NCBI GenBank assembly: GCA_963824085.1
Contig: CAWGNT010000018.1
Location: 232,319 to 296,318, forward strand
From: JARRNE01 sp963824085
Lineage (GTDB): Bacteria; Pseudomonadota; Gammaproteobacteria; Chromatiales; Chromatiaceae
DNA: 64,000 nt
Reading direction: 5' to 3'
Shown: positions 35,820 through 44,038 of the stretch, one piece after another
Numbering within the stretch: the stretch's first letter is position 1
Layout: each line of letters opens with the position of its first letter
The notes under the pieces: generated by a model
What the model saw: only the letters and a program-made list of their open reading frames with translations
Databases searched by the model: none
Told to the model about the DNA's origin: nothing
Program-made: the position numbers and the translations under genes

Positions 35820-36164
35820 CTAGCGCATGTAGCTCAGCGCCTCGTCACCGGGACTGGGTAGTCCGGCGACCCGCCACGCCTCGCGACAGCCGCCGAAAAG
35901 CCGGTCTACTGCGTGCTTGTCGAGGTGTGTGGAACGGCAAACCTGGGGTATCGGCGGTATGGAACCGTAGGTCAGGTGGTGCTCGCGCAGGTAGTAGATG
36001 ACCGACCAGTGATCGGGGCCGAGCCCACCGATTCCGTCCAGGTCGGCGATCATCTGGGCCGTCCGTTGGCTCCATTCGGCAGGATCCAGGAGAAAGCCGT
36101 CCTCGTCGAATGTGAGCGGCAGCTGCTGCCGGCGACGCTCAAGCTGTGTCTGCGGTTTGTGCAT
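35820..36164 (-). CDS. DsrC/TusE-family protein lacking both redox cysteines (RspA-like)
   Basis: A 114-residue protein. FDEDGFLLDPAEW, HWSVIYYLREHHLTYG and the end AGLPSP identify the DsrC/TusE fold. In DsrC the C-terminal arm carries two redox cysteines (C-x10-C near the end). Here the first is Trp97 (AWRVAGLP) and the arm ends GDEALSYMR with no Cys. Cys76 and Cys93 are at other positions. Cysteine-less homologues have been grouped as RspA, suggested to be regulatory. A strong AGGAGG precedes ATG 36164. It lies between parC and holC. Confidence 0.85.
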   Translation of the reverse strand: MHKPQTQLERRRQQLPLTFDEDGFLLDPAEWSQRTAQMIADLDGIGGLGPDHWSVIYYLREHHLTYGSIPPIPQVCRSTHLDKHAVDRLFGGCREAWRVAGLPSPGDEALSYMR

Positions 36165-36186
36165 GGCTCCGTTTCCTCCTCAAGGA

Positions 36187-36250
36187 CGCGCTGAGCAATC
36201 CGCCCCGAATCCCCCAGCACGCGGAATCCGAAAAGCCCCGCTTCCGGACG
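36187..36250 (-). repeat. family 2 element, degenerate copy
   Basis: GCGCTGAGCAATC, GCACGCGG and GGAATCCGAAAAGC...TTCCGGA follow the order seen in the inverted copy 1 (GCGCTGAATAAATC, GCGCACGG, GGCATCCGAAAAGC...TTCCGGA). The half with the GGAGACGCTGAT hairpin is missing. Confidence 0.5.
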
Positions 36251-36582
36251 CGTCAGTTCGAGACGAAGGCGGTGCTTATGCGCACATAAGCCGACTTTGA
36301 TAGTCGGAATATAGTTGATGGGATGCAGGGGTCAAGGGTTTGGCCGCGCGCGGGCTCGGATGGGTATGCCCTGACCAGGGATGTCGGCTACTTCAGCGAC
36401 CTCGCAGCGCCCGCGCTACGCGGCCAAGGCGGTTGGGCCGCACATCGTTGTCCCGTCGAGACGTGTTCCACCACGAAGGACAGGAAGGGGGTGGGCCTTT
36501 TCCGAGACCGCGCGCGGAACGAGGAGGCTCTCCTGGAGAACCGCCCGTCGGGTGTGCTGTGTGTCCCGTTCAGCGCTTTATC

Positions 36583-36734
36583 AGGAAAGCGCCGAACAAA
36601 TCCATCCGGGATATCTCAGTGCACGGGATCCGAAAGGCGTGGTTTCCGAATCGCTTCATTTTCAGCCCCTTGCAGGTGCCGAAAATGGCGGGGCGTCCTG
36701 CCCATCGGGAGACGCTGATTTGATCAGCGTCTCC
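36583..36734 (-). repeat. family 2 multi-hairpin element, copy 2
   Basis: A 152-bp copy inverted relative to copy 1. On the minus strand it begins GGAGACGCTGAT immediately after the holC TAA, and the first 27 bp form a perfect hairpin (GGAGACGCTGAT/ATCAGCGTCTCC, 3-nt loop). ATTTTCGGCACCTGCAAGG and TTCATTTTCAGCCCC give the second hairpin. It ends at AGGAAAGCGCCGAAC (plus strand, 36583). Confidence 0.75.
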
Positions 36735-37166
36735 TTAGAGCTGAATCTCGTGATGGTGTAACGGGTAACCGCGGTCGCGGTAGTAGCGGTAGCGCTCGCG
36801 CCCCGCATCCCGCACGGCAGGCTCATGGTCGATCGGCTCGGCGAGCCGTTCGAAGCGACCGAAGAAGTCCGGAACTTCGCGGGTTAAATTGATCAGGACC
36901 TGGTCTTCCTCGCCTGGTCCTCCCTCGTGGCCGATGAGGATCGGGGTGAGGCCGTTGTCCGTGTCCCCCATGAGTCCATGAGGCAGGAAGCTCTGCTGAC
37001 GGTAAGTCCACAGGAGCTTGTCGAGATGGCGCGCCTCTTCTTTGGATGCGACGTGAATAAAGACGCGACGGCCTTCGCCGTAAATCCGCTCGACGAGGCG
37101 ACAGGTGAGCAGGAACCGGTCTCCTGTTGAACCTTGCTTGAGCGAGTAGAAATCGATCCGCGTCAC
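36735..37166 (-). CDS. holC: DNA polymerase III subunit chi
   Basis: A 143-residue chi subunit, which links the clamp loader to SSB. MTRIDFYSL, then RLVERIYGEGRRVFIHV and the LLWTYRQQSFLPHGL region are typical, as is FERLAEPI near the C-terminus. It is encoded downstream of pepA in the same direction, as in many gammaproteobacteria. The TAA stop abuts a family 2 element. Confidence 0.93.
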   Translation of the reverse strand: MTRIDFYSLKQGSTGDRFLLTCRLVERIYGEGRRVFIHVASKEEARHLDKLLWTYRQQSFLPHGLMGDTDNGLTPILIGHEGGPGEEDQVLINLTREVPDFFGRFERLAEPIDHEPAVRDAGRERYRYYRDRGYPLHHHEIQL

Positions 37167-37236
37167 GGGCGCCCTGTCCGCTGACTAGGTTGCGCGATAG
37201 CCGCGGGCATCGAATGCCCCCCACGGCAAGGCGGGC

Positions 37237-38736
37237 TCAATCGAGCTCTCCGCTTCGCCTCAGTAAGAACTGGGTGAGTAGAGCGACCGGTCGGCCAGTC
37301 GCTCCCTTCTCCTTCCCTGTCAACCAGGCGGTTCCGGCAATGTCCAGATGCGCCCAGGGGTACTTCTTTGTGTAGCGAGAGAGAAAGCAGGCGGCGGTTA
37401 TGGCCCCGCCGTCGCGCCCGCCGATGTTGGCCATATCGGCGAAGTTGCTGTCGAGCTGCTGTTGGTAGTCTTCCCACAGCGGCAGCCGCCAGGCGCGGTC
37501 ACCGGCGAGACTGCCGGCCTGAAGCAGCTCGTCTGCAACCGTGTCGTCTTGCGTAAAGAGACCGGAAGCGTGTTTGCCCAATGCCACCACGCAGGCACCT
37601 GTCAGGGTCGCCATGTCGACGACGACGGACGGGTCGAAGCGCTCGCAGTAGGTGAGCGCGTCGCACAGGATCAGCCGTCCCTCGGCGTCGGTGTTCAGGA
37701 TCTCGATCGTCTGCCCGGACATGCTGGTCACGATGTCCCCGGGCTTGTTGGCGTTGCCGTCCGGGAGGTTCTCGGACGCGGGGACCACGCCGATGAGATT
37801 GATCCGCAGCCCGAGCTCTGCGGCGGCAAGCAGGGTGCCGAGCACACTCGCCCCGCCGCACATGTCGAACTTCATTTCGTCCATCGCCTCGGACGGCTTG
37901 ATGGAGATCCCCCCAGCGTCGAACGTGAGGCCCTTGCCAACCAAGACAACCGGCTTCGCGCTTTGCTCACCGCCGCGATACTCCAGCACGATCAGCTTGG
38001 CAGGCTGACGGCTGCCGCCCGACACAGACAGGAGCGCGCCCATGCCGAGCTCCTCCATGTCCTTCTCTTCGAGGATCTCGACCCGGAGACTGGGGTGTTC
38101 TTTGCCCATGGCGAGGGCGCGGTCGGCCAGATACGTGGGCGTGCAGAGGTTGCCGGGCAGGTTCCCGAGCTCCTTGGCGAGGGTGACGCCCTGGCCGATG
38201 GCGGCGCCGTGGCGTACCGCCTTCTCGGTGATGCGGGTGTCCTGTTTCTTGGAGACCCACAGGTTGAGTCGCTTTAGCGGATGTCTGGGGGCCTTCTTGT
38301 CCTCCTTGGTCTGATGGTAACGGTACACCTTGTCCAACGCAGTGGTTACGGCGTCGCGCACCGCGCCGTAGAGGTCAAGGTCGTCGGGGATGAGCTCGGG
38401 GAGGGTGCACAATGCCTCGACGGTCTGTGTGTCGTTGAGCAGGGCGACGGCCGCAGCAACGGCCTTACGGTAAGCGGTGCGGTCGAGTTCCTTGCGTTTT
38501 CCGCAACCGACGAGAAGGAGCCGGTCACAGCTGGTACCCGGAACTTCGTAGAGCATGAGCAGCCGGCCGGTTTCGCCGTCCAGGTCGCCTTTGCGCAAGA
38601 CCTGAGTCAGGTAGCCATTGCTCGCCTTATCGATGGCCTCCGCAGGTCCGGAGAGCTTGCGTTTCTCGAAAACGCCCAGGATGACACAGGGGGTTTTCTG
38701 CTTGGCGAGCTCGCCCGTCTTGATCTTGAATTCCAT
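37237..38736 (-). CDS. pepA: leucyl aminopeptidase (PepA)
   Basis: A 499-residue M17 aminopeptidase, in some bacteria also a DNA-binding accessory factor. The C-terminal catalytic domain shows GKGLTFDAGGISIKPSEAMDEMKFDMCGGA (key Lys, Asp and Glu ligands) and the signature NTDAEGRL. The N-terminal macro-like domain spans about 1-165. It precedes holC and is divergent from lptG, the normal layout except that lptF is missing. Confidence 0.96.
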   Translation of the reverse strand: MEFKIKTGELAKQKTPCVILGVFEKRKLSGPAEAIDKASNGYLTQVLRKGDLDGETGRLLMLYEVPGTSCDRLLLVGCGKRKELDRTAYRKAVAAAVALLNDTQTVEALCTLPELIPDDLDLYGAVRDAVTTALDKVYRYHQTKEDKKAPRHPLKRLNLWVSKKQDTRITEKAVRHGAAIGQGVTLAKELGNLPGNLCTPTYLADRALAMGKEHPSLRVEILEEKDMEELGMGALLSVSGGSRQPAKLIVLEYRGGEQSAKPVVLVGKGLTFDAGGISIKPSEAMDEMKFDMCGGASVLGTLLAAAELGLRINLIGVVPASENLPDGNANKPGDIVTSMSGQTIEILNTDAEGRLILCDALTYCERFDPSVVVDMATLTGACVVALGKHASGLFTQDDTVADELLQAGSLAGDRAWRLPLWEDYQQQLDSNFADMANIGGRDGGAITAACFLSRYTKKYPWAHLDIAGTAWLTGKEKGATGRPVALLTQFLLRRSGELD

Positions 38737-38888
38737 GGGTTCTCCGTCCGCTTCGGCCCGATCCAGCGACAGCGCCCGTGCGCTGCCTGCACCGCAGCGC
38801 TCGTGTAAGATGCGGCGCTGCGAGTCTACAGGATTCCTTATGGCGGCTGAACTGGGGTGGACGGCCCGGAGGCCGCGCGGGAGCTAGT

Positions 38889-39953
38889 TTGAAGATTCTT
38901 GACCGCTATCTGGCCGGGGCTGTTGTGGGTGGCACGCTGGCCACCCTGGCCGTTCTGCTACCGCTGCTGGGGTTCTTCCTCCTGGCCGACGAGATGGACA
39001 AGGTCGGCGACAAAGGGTACGTGTTTACCGATGCGCTGGCCTTTGTCGCTCTCAGTATTCCCCGTTACACCTACCAGATTTTCCCCATCGCGACGCTCAT
39101 CGGCGCGCTGATCGGGCTCGGCTCGCTGGCGAGCCGCTCCGAGCTGGTGGCCATGCGGGCGGCGGGCGTCTCTATCTCGCGAATCGTGGGCGCCGCCCTC
39201 AAAGCGGGCGCCCTGCTCGCCGTGATTGCGTTTCTGGTCGGCGAGGGAGTGGCCCCGGTCGCGGAGCAGAAGGCGCTGCAATTGCGATCGGAGGCGCAAT
39301 CCGGACAGGTCACACTTAACACGCCATACGGCTTCTGGGCGCGCGATGGCAACGCCTACGTCAACATCCGCGAGATCCTTCCAGGTGCTTACCTGCGCGA
39401 TGTCTTCATCTACGAGCTCGACGACGAGCGCCGCCTCAAGGTCGCCACCCACGCGGACGACGCCCGCTACGTGAAGAAACACTGGATACTGGACGGCATC
39501 TCTCGCAGCACGATCTCGCCGGAACGCGTAGAGGTCAGCCGCGTTGCCTCGGCCACCTGGGACTCGTTGTTGGACCCCGGGTTACTCGACGTGGTGCTCG
39601 TGGACCCGCAGGCCCTGCCGGTGTGGGGACTGTTTCGATACGTTCGTTTCATGGCCGAAAACAACCAGGACGCAGGGCCTTATGCCGTCGCCCTCTGGAG
39701 CAAGGTCGTGCAGCCGTTCCTGGTCGTGGCGATGATCTTCTTGTCCATCCCGATCTTATTCGGCTCGGCACGGACAGCAGGGATGGGTGCTCGCGTTTTC
39801 TTCGGCGTCATGGTGGGTATCGGTTTCTATCTAGTGAGCCGCACCTTCGCCTATCTCGCCATGGTCTACGGGGTGAGTCCTTTCGTCGCGGCGGTCACCC
39901 CGCCGCTACTGTTTCTGGCAACGGCCCTCTGGGTCATGCGTCGCGTCGGTTGA
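38889..39953 (+). CDS. lptG: LPS export permease LptG
   Basis: A 354-residue inner-membrane permease of the LptB2FG transporter, which extracts LPS towards the LptA bridge. It has six membrane segments (three N-terminal at about 10-115, three C-terminal at about 270-352) around a periplasmic beta-jellyroll. ILDRYL, ASRSELVAMRAAGVS and WSKVVQPF match LptG rather than LptF. The likely start is TTG 38889 (MKILDRYL). lptF normally lies between pepA and lptG; only 152 bp separate them here. Confidence 0.92.
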   Translation: MKILDRYLAGAVVGGTLATLAVLLPLLGFFLLADEMDKVGDKGYVFTDALAFVALSIPRYTYQIFPIATLIGALIGLGSLASRSELVAMRAAGVSISRIVGAALKAGALLAVIAFLVGEGVAPVAEQKALQLRSEAQSGQVTLNTPYGFWARDGNAYVNIREILPGAYLRDVFIYELDDERRLKVATHADDARYVKKHWILDGISRSTISPERVEVSRVASATWDSLLDPGLLDVVLVDPQALPVWGLFRYVRFMAENNQDAGPYAVALWSKVVQPFLVVAMIFLSIPILFGSARTAGMGARVFFGVMVGIGFYLVSRTFAYLAMVYGVSPFVAAVTPPLLFLATALWVMRRVG

Positions 39954-39990
39954 GGCGGGATGTCCGTATCGCCACCGGGGCAAGCCCGAG

Positions 39991-40161
39991 GGTGATTAGC
40001 GCCGTGGATCAGCTGGAACGCCCATTGGAGGGTCGGGTGCGGGTCGGCGGGACCGTCGGCGCCAGGGACGGCGCCGTCGAGCTACCTGGATGTATTCACG
40101 GCGTGTTCCGCTGGCCCGTATCCGACCCTGGCCCGGCAGGTGAGTTTTGGCGCTAATCACC
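39991..40161 (-). repeat. family 1 palindromic element, copy D
   Basis: A 171-bp copy in the opposite orientation to A-C. Ends are GGTGATTAGC and GCTAATCACC; flanking octamers AGCCCGAG (39983-39990) and ATCCGGAG (40162-40169) match at 6 of 8. The core on the plus strand reads CCTGGATGTATTCACGGCG. Its right end provides the stop codon of the convergent RDD gene. Confidence 0.78.
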
Positions 40162-40644
40162 ATCCGGAGAGGCATTTGCACCTGGTTTGCGGCGCTCGCC
40201 GCTTGCTCGCTTCAACATTACCGGGCGCGTGTGAGACAGGCGATCGTGCCAGGCTAGGCCGTCCCGGTCGACCACTGACCATAGCAGTCCGGCGCCCCCG
40301 GGGGCGAGAGACACTGTGGCCCAGAGCAGCCGTGAAAGGGCGTCGCGTGCGTGCAAATTGGTGCCGTCTTCGCGTAGCAGCCGAAAGCGCCATGCGCGCA
40401 TGCCCAAGGTTTGGCCGCCATGTGTCCAGTGGAAGGCGTAATATGCGCAGATAACTGCGAGCAAGTAGACACGGAACCACCAGCTGCGGTGCGGGAAGGC
40501 CGTGTCCACCATCTCCATGTAAGGGATCACTACAACGGACGCAGCCACGACGAGCACGCCGAACAGCAGTAAGAGGTCATAGAGCATGGCGGCCAGCCGG
40601 CGCACGAGCCCCGGCGATCTTGCTTGCGATATGTCAAAGTCCAT
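40153..40644 (-). CDS. RDD-family membrane protein, stop codon from repeat
   Basis: A 163-residue inner-membrane protein with three hydrophobic segments (about 18-42, 55-78 and 103-125). The RDD motif residues appear in SPGLVRRLAAMLYDLLLL and LAWHDRLS. The function of the family is poorly defined, with links to ion transport. The final codons Gly-Asp-TAG (40153-40161) are the terminal repeat of element copy D, so the original C-terminus was different. The start at 40644 gives MDFDISQ. Confidence 0.8.
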   Translation of the reverse strand: MDFDISQARSPGLVRRLAAMLYDLLLLFGVLVVAASVVVIPYMEMVDTAFPHRSWWFRVYLLAVICAYYAFHWTHGGQTLGMRAWRFRLLREDGTNLHARDALSRLLWATVSLAPGGAGLLWSVVDRDGLAWHDRLSHTRPVMLKRASGERRKPGANASPDGD

Positions 40645-40707
40645 GGAGGCTGTCTTCCGACGGGAATCGGGGTTGCCGTCATTTTGCTTCCCCCGAACGC
40701 GTACGTC

Positions 40708-43371
40708 ATGTTTTGCGCCCGCGACCCGGCCCTGGAAGAAACGAAAACCCAAAAGAGAACGCTATTACCCAGAGAGATTGTGAAACGCCTAGCCGTCAAG
40801 CCATTCTTCTTTCGGCTCCTGCGCGGCGTGCCGATGCCGATCATCGCGATCGTGGTGGGTCTGCTTGCGGGATTTGCGGTATGGGTTGTGCTTGATCAGG
40901 TGCAGAGTCAGCAGGTCAGCAAGATCTTCGCAACTGAGCTGCGCACTCAACTCGATCAAAGCTCTCGGGAGAGTCTGATCCGCTTCGACCGGTATATGTC
41001 GAGCTACGCGACGACCGCGCGGCTGCTAGCCAACCACCGTCGCCTCGCGGAGTATCTCGAACCCCTGCTGTGGTCCCCCGAGCAGAAGTTCGCTCCGGTG
41101 GTCTACCGGAATTTTCGCCCCACCTGGCTTCCCGATCTCTTCGCCCGCAGCGGGCTGAACGCTCCGAGTCATGTCCTGCTGGTAGACAGGCAGGGCCGTG
41201 TCCGTGAAGTTTATCAGTCCGGGAAGGTCCCGCTGCCCAAGGAGCTAGCCGGAGGCGTGGGGGACCAGTTCCGTGACCCCAGCGACGTGCGCACGGTGCT
41301 GACCCGGTTCGACGATCAGCCGTACCTGCTGGTGAGCGACGCGATCGAGGATTCCGGCGGCTTCGAAATGGGTAGCCTCGTGGTGCTGATTTCCGTAAAC
41401 GACGCATTCCTGGCCGCATCCCAACGCGGGATGTTTCCCGACCGTGCTGCGGCCGCCCTGGTGGATGCGGACGACGACCGGATTATCGCAAGCGTGGATC
41501 CGGACGTTCTGCTTCCCGGGAGCACTCTCGCTCAGTGGGAGGACAGCTACCTCATCACGTCCCAATCGCTGCCTCAGTACGAGGGCTCGGATTGGAACGT
41601 CGTCTTCACCACCTTCGTGCCCCTCTCGAGCGTCGACAAGATGTCGCGGCATGTTCGCAGCTTTGAGTGGCGTCAGCGCGCCATTGCGGCCTTTGTCTTC
41701 ATTGCCGTCTACACGCTGGTCATCTATCTCGTTTCGGTGCGCCTCAACAAGGTGCTCAGGCGTATGTCCCGTTTCTCGCAGCGGGCGCTCGGGATTCAGG
41801 AGCCAGGCTTTAAGCGCGGCGGCAATCAGCTCTTACGACTAGAGGAGTGGATCCAGCAGTTCACCCAGCTCGTGCTTCTGGCACGCGAGGAGCTGAGCCG
41901 TAAGTACGAGAGCGAGGTACGCGAGAGCGAAGCCTTGAAGGCCGCGATCATGGAGGCATCCCTTGACTCGATCGTGACGCTCGACAAGGTCGGCCATATC
42001 ATCGAGTTCAATCCGACGGCCGAACGGACTTTGCACTTGGATCGGACCTCCGTCATCGGCGGCAGCTTCACGGACCTCTTCCTGAGCCCTGCGTCTCGGG
42101 CCGTCTTCCTGGGCTTGCTCGACGACTCTCGCCGGGCGCGCCGCCACGGCAGTCCGCCCTACGCGCGGGGAGAGCTTACGGCCCGCCGGTTAGACGGCTC
42201 GGAGATCCCTGTCGAGCTCTCTATCGTCCCAATTCGCCTCGATTCGGAACTCTTCTATACCCTCTACATGCACGATATCACGGGACGCCGCGAGGCGGAG
42301 CGGGAGATCCAGAGCTTGGCGCGCTTCGCGAGCGAAAGCCCGAACCCAATCCTGCGAGTCAATCCGGAGGGGCTGGTCGTCTATGCGAACGGGGCAAGCG
42401 AGCCTCTTCTCTCGGCCTGGCGTGCCGGAAAGGGCCATCGCCTGCCGCCGGAGTGGGCGATCGAGGTCCGCGAGACCATGGAAGACGGCACCGCACGCGA
42501 GCGTGAGGTCGAGCTCAGCGGGCAGGTCTACTCCTTGCTGATCGCTCCTATTCAGGATCTTGGCTACATCAACATCTATGCCCGTGACATCACCGCGGTA
42601 CGCCGAGCCGAGCAGGAGTCTCGCCAGCATCAGGCCGAGCTTGTCCATGTGTGCCGCTTGAGCACCATGGGTGAGGTGGCCACAGGAATGGCTCATGAGC
42701 TGAATCAACCCTTATCGGCGATTGTCAACTTCGCCAACGGTTGCAGCCGGCGGCTTCAGGGCGGCATGGGGGAACGCGGAGAGCTGGTAGAGGCGATGAG
42801 CCAGATCACGAGCCAGGCCCAACGGGCGAGCGAGATCATTCGCCGCCTTCGTGCCCTGGTGGGCAAACAGCCCCCGATCCGGTCCCAGGTGGACCTGAAC
42901 TACTTGGTCAGGGAAGTCTCTTCCTTCGTGGAGTTTGAGACGACCAAGCTGGATTTTGCGGTTGCGCTCGATCTTGAAGGGGGGGAGATTCTGGTCGACG
43001 TGGACCTCGTGCAGATCGAGCAAGTGTTGCTCAACCTGGTGCGCAATGCCCTTGACGCGCTTCAGGAGGTGGAGTCGACAGAACGGCGCCTGGCCATCCG
43101 CACCCGCCTCGCCGGGAACGCAGCCGAGGTCACGGTCGAGGATAATGGTCCCGGCATCCCAACGGAGCGTATCCAGCACCTGTTCGAGCCTTTCTTCACG
43201 ACGAAGGAGACGGGCATGGGCATGGGTTTGCCTATCAGTCAGACGATCGTGGCCAATCATGGCGGGACGATCTGGGTGGAGTCGCCGGCCGGGGGTGGCG
43301 CGACCTTTCATGTGCGTCTGCCCGTGGCGCAGGCGGCAGAGCAGGCGCTTCAAGCGGTGAGGACCGGATAG
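40708..43371 (+). CDS. membrane PAS sensor histidine kinase
   Basis: About 887 residues. Membrane segment 1 (about 45-66), a large extracytoplasmic sensor (about 67-320, dCache-like in length) and membrane segment 2 (about 324-346) come first. Two PAS domains (about 410-530 and 532-640) follow; the first reads SLDSIVTLDKVGHIIEFNPTAERTL (signature IIEFNPTAE). The HisKA phospho-acceptor His is near 663 in MAHELNQPLSAIVNFANG, the FixL/DctB type. The HATPase domain (about 770-885) has DNGPGIP and GMGMGLPIS. It is directly joined to the regulator gene. The start is uncertain: ATG 40708 or GTG 40780. Confidence 0.88.
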   Translation: MFCARDPALEETKTQKRTLLPREIVKRLAVKPFFFRLLRGVPMPIIAIVVGLLAGFAVWVVLDQVQSQQVSKIFATELRTQLDQSSRESLIRFDRYMSSYATTARLLANHRRLAEYLEPLLWSPEQKFAPVVYRNFRPTWLPDLFARSGLNAPSHVLLVDRQGRVREVYQSGKVPLPKELAGGVGDQFRDPSDVRTVLTRFDDQPYLLVSDAIEDSGGFEMGSLVVLISVNDAFLAASQRGMFPDRAAAALVDADDDRIIASVDPDVLLPGSTLAQWEDSYLITSQSLPQYEGSDWNVVFTTFVPLSSVDKMSRHVRSFEWRQRAIAAFVFIAVYTLVIYLVSVRLNKVLRRMSRFSQRALGIQEPGFKRGGNQLLRLEEWIQQFTQLVLLAREELSRKYESEVRESEALKAAIMEASLDSIVTLDKVGHIIEFNPTAERTLHLDRTSVIGGSFTDLFLSPASRAVFLGLLDDSRRARRHGSPPYARGELTARRLDGSEIPVELSIVPIRLDSELFYTLYMHDITGRREAEREIQSLARFASESPNPILRVNPEGLVVYANGASEPLLSAWRAGKGHRLPPEWAIEVRETMEDGTAREREVELSGQVYSLLIAPIQDLGYINIYARDITAVRRAEQESRQHQAELVHVCRLSTMGEVATGMAHELNQPLSAIVNFANGCSRRLQGGMGERGELVEAMSQITSQAQRASEIIRRLRALVGKQPPIRSQVDLNYLVREVSSFVEFETTKLDFAVALDLEGGEILVDVDLVQIEQVLLNLVRNALDALQEVESTERRLAIRTRLAGNAAEVTVEDNGPGIPTERIQHLFEPFFTTKETGMGMGLPISQTIVANHGGTIWVESPAGGGATFHVRLPVAQAAEQALQAVRTG

Positions 43372-43995
43372 ATGACTGGCGAGCGCACTGTGTTCGTCGT
43401 GGACGACGATCAGGCCATGCGGACCTCGCTCAAGTGGCTGATCGAGTCCGTTGGCATGCGGGTGAAGACCTTCGGGTCCGCCAACGAGTTTCTGGGCACC
43501 TATTATCCGGGTCAAGCGGGGTGTCTACTGCTCGATGTGCGCATGCCCGGGATGAGCGGCCTCGAGCTCCAGGCCTACCTCGCCCGGCAGGAGATCCAAC
43601 TTCCGGTCGTCATAATTACCGGACACGGCGACGTGTCCATGGCGGTTCAGGCCATGAAATCGGGGGCAGTGGACTTCATCGAGAAGCCCTTCGACGACGA
43701 GGACCTCCTTCGCAGCATCCGTAACGCCCTCGATTTCGGCGAGAAACAGCGCTTGCTGCAGGCCGAGCGGGCCGAGATCGCGGCGCGTCTGGCCGAGCTG
43801 ACGCCGCGCGAGCACGAGGTGATGGACATGGTGACCGAAGGTCGATCCAACAAAGAGATCGCCGCGGCGCTCGGTGTGAGCGCCAAGACGGTCGAGGCGC
43901 ATCGGGCGCGGGTGATGGACAAGATGCGGGCCGACTCGCTCGCCGAGCTGGTGCGCATGGCGCTACTCGCCTGCAGTGGGGCAACGCACCCCTGA
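43372..43995 (+). CDS. FixJ/LuxR-type response regulator
   Basis: A 207-residue regulator. The receiver domain has DDD (11-13), phospho-acceptor D55 in LLLDVRMPG and the KPFDDEDLL lysine. The C-terminal LuxR-type helix-turn-helix reads ELTPREHEVMDMVTEG, then SNKEIAAALGVSAKTVEAHR. ATG follows the kinase stop with no gap, so the pair is co-translated. It resembles FixJ/TtrR; the signal and targets are unknown. Confidence 0.93.
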   Translation: MTGERTVFVVDDDQAMRTSLKWLIESVGMRVKTFGSANEFLGTYYPGQAGCLLLDVRMPGMSGLELQAYLARQEIQLPVVIITGHGDVSMAVQAMKSGAVDFIEKPFDDEDLLRSIRNALDFGEKQRLLQAERAEIAARLAELTPREHEVMDMVTEGRSNKEIAAALGVSAKTVEAHRARVMDKMRADSLAELVRMALLACSGATHP

Positions 43996-44038
43996 GCGTG
44001 CGCTACTTGCCCCGTCTCGCCAGCTGCCGTCCCGTCGC

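Larger units (their letters stand above)
36165..36734. other. 570-bp interval made largely of family 2 repeats
   Basis: It contains a degenerate copy at 36187-36250 and a full copy at 36583-36734. The 330 bp between have open frames on the plus strand but no recognisable protein. It looks like a repeat-rich spacer. Confidence 0.55.

Noticed and set aside
35820..35845. tRNA-like words such as TGTAGCTCAGC (also near 28605)
   Set aside because: Both are within coding sequence 3' ends and no cloverleaf can be formed around them.
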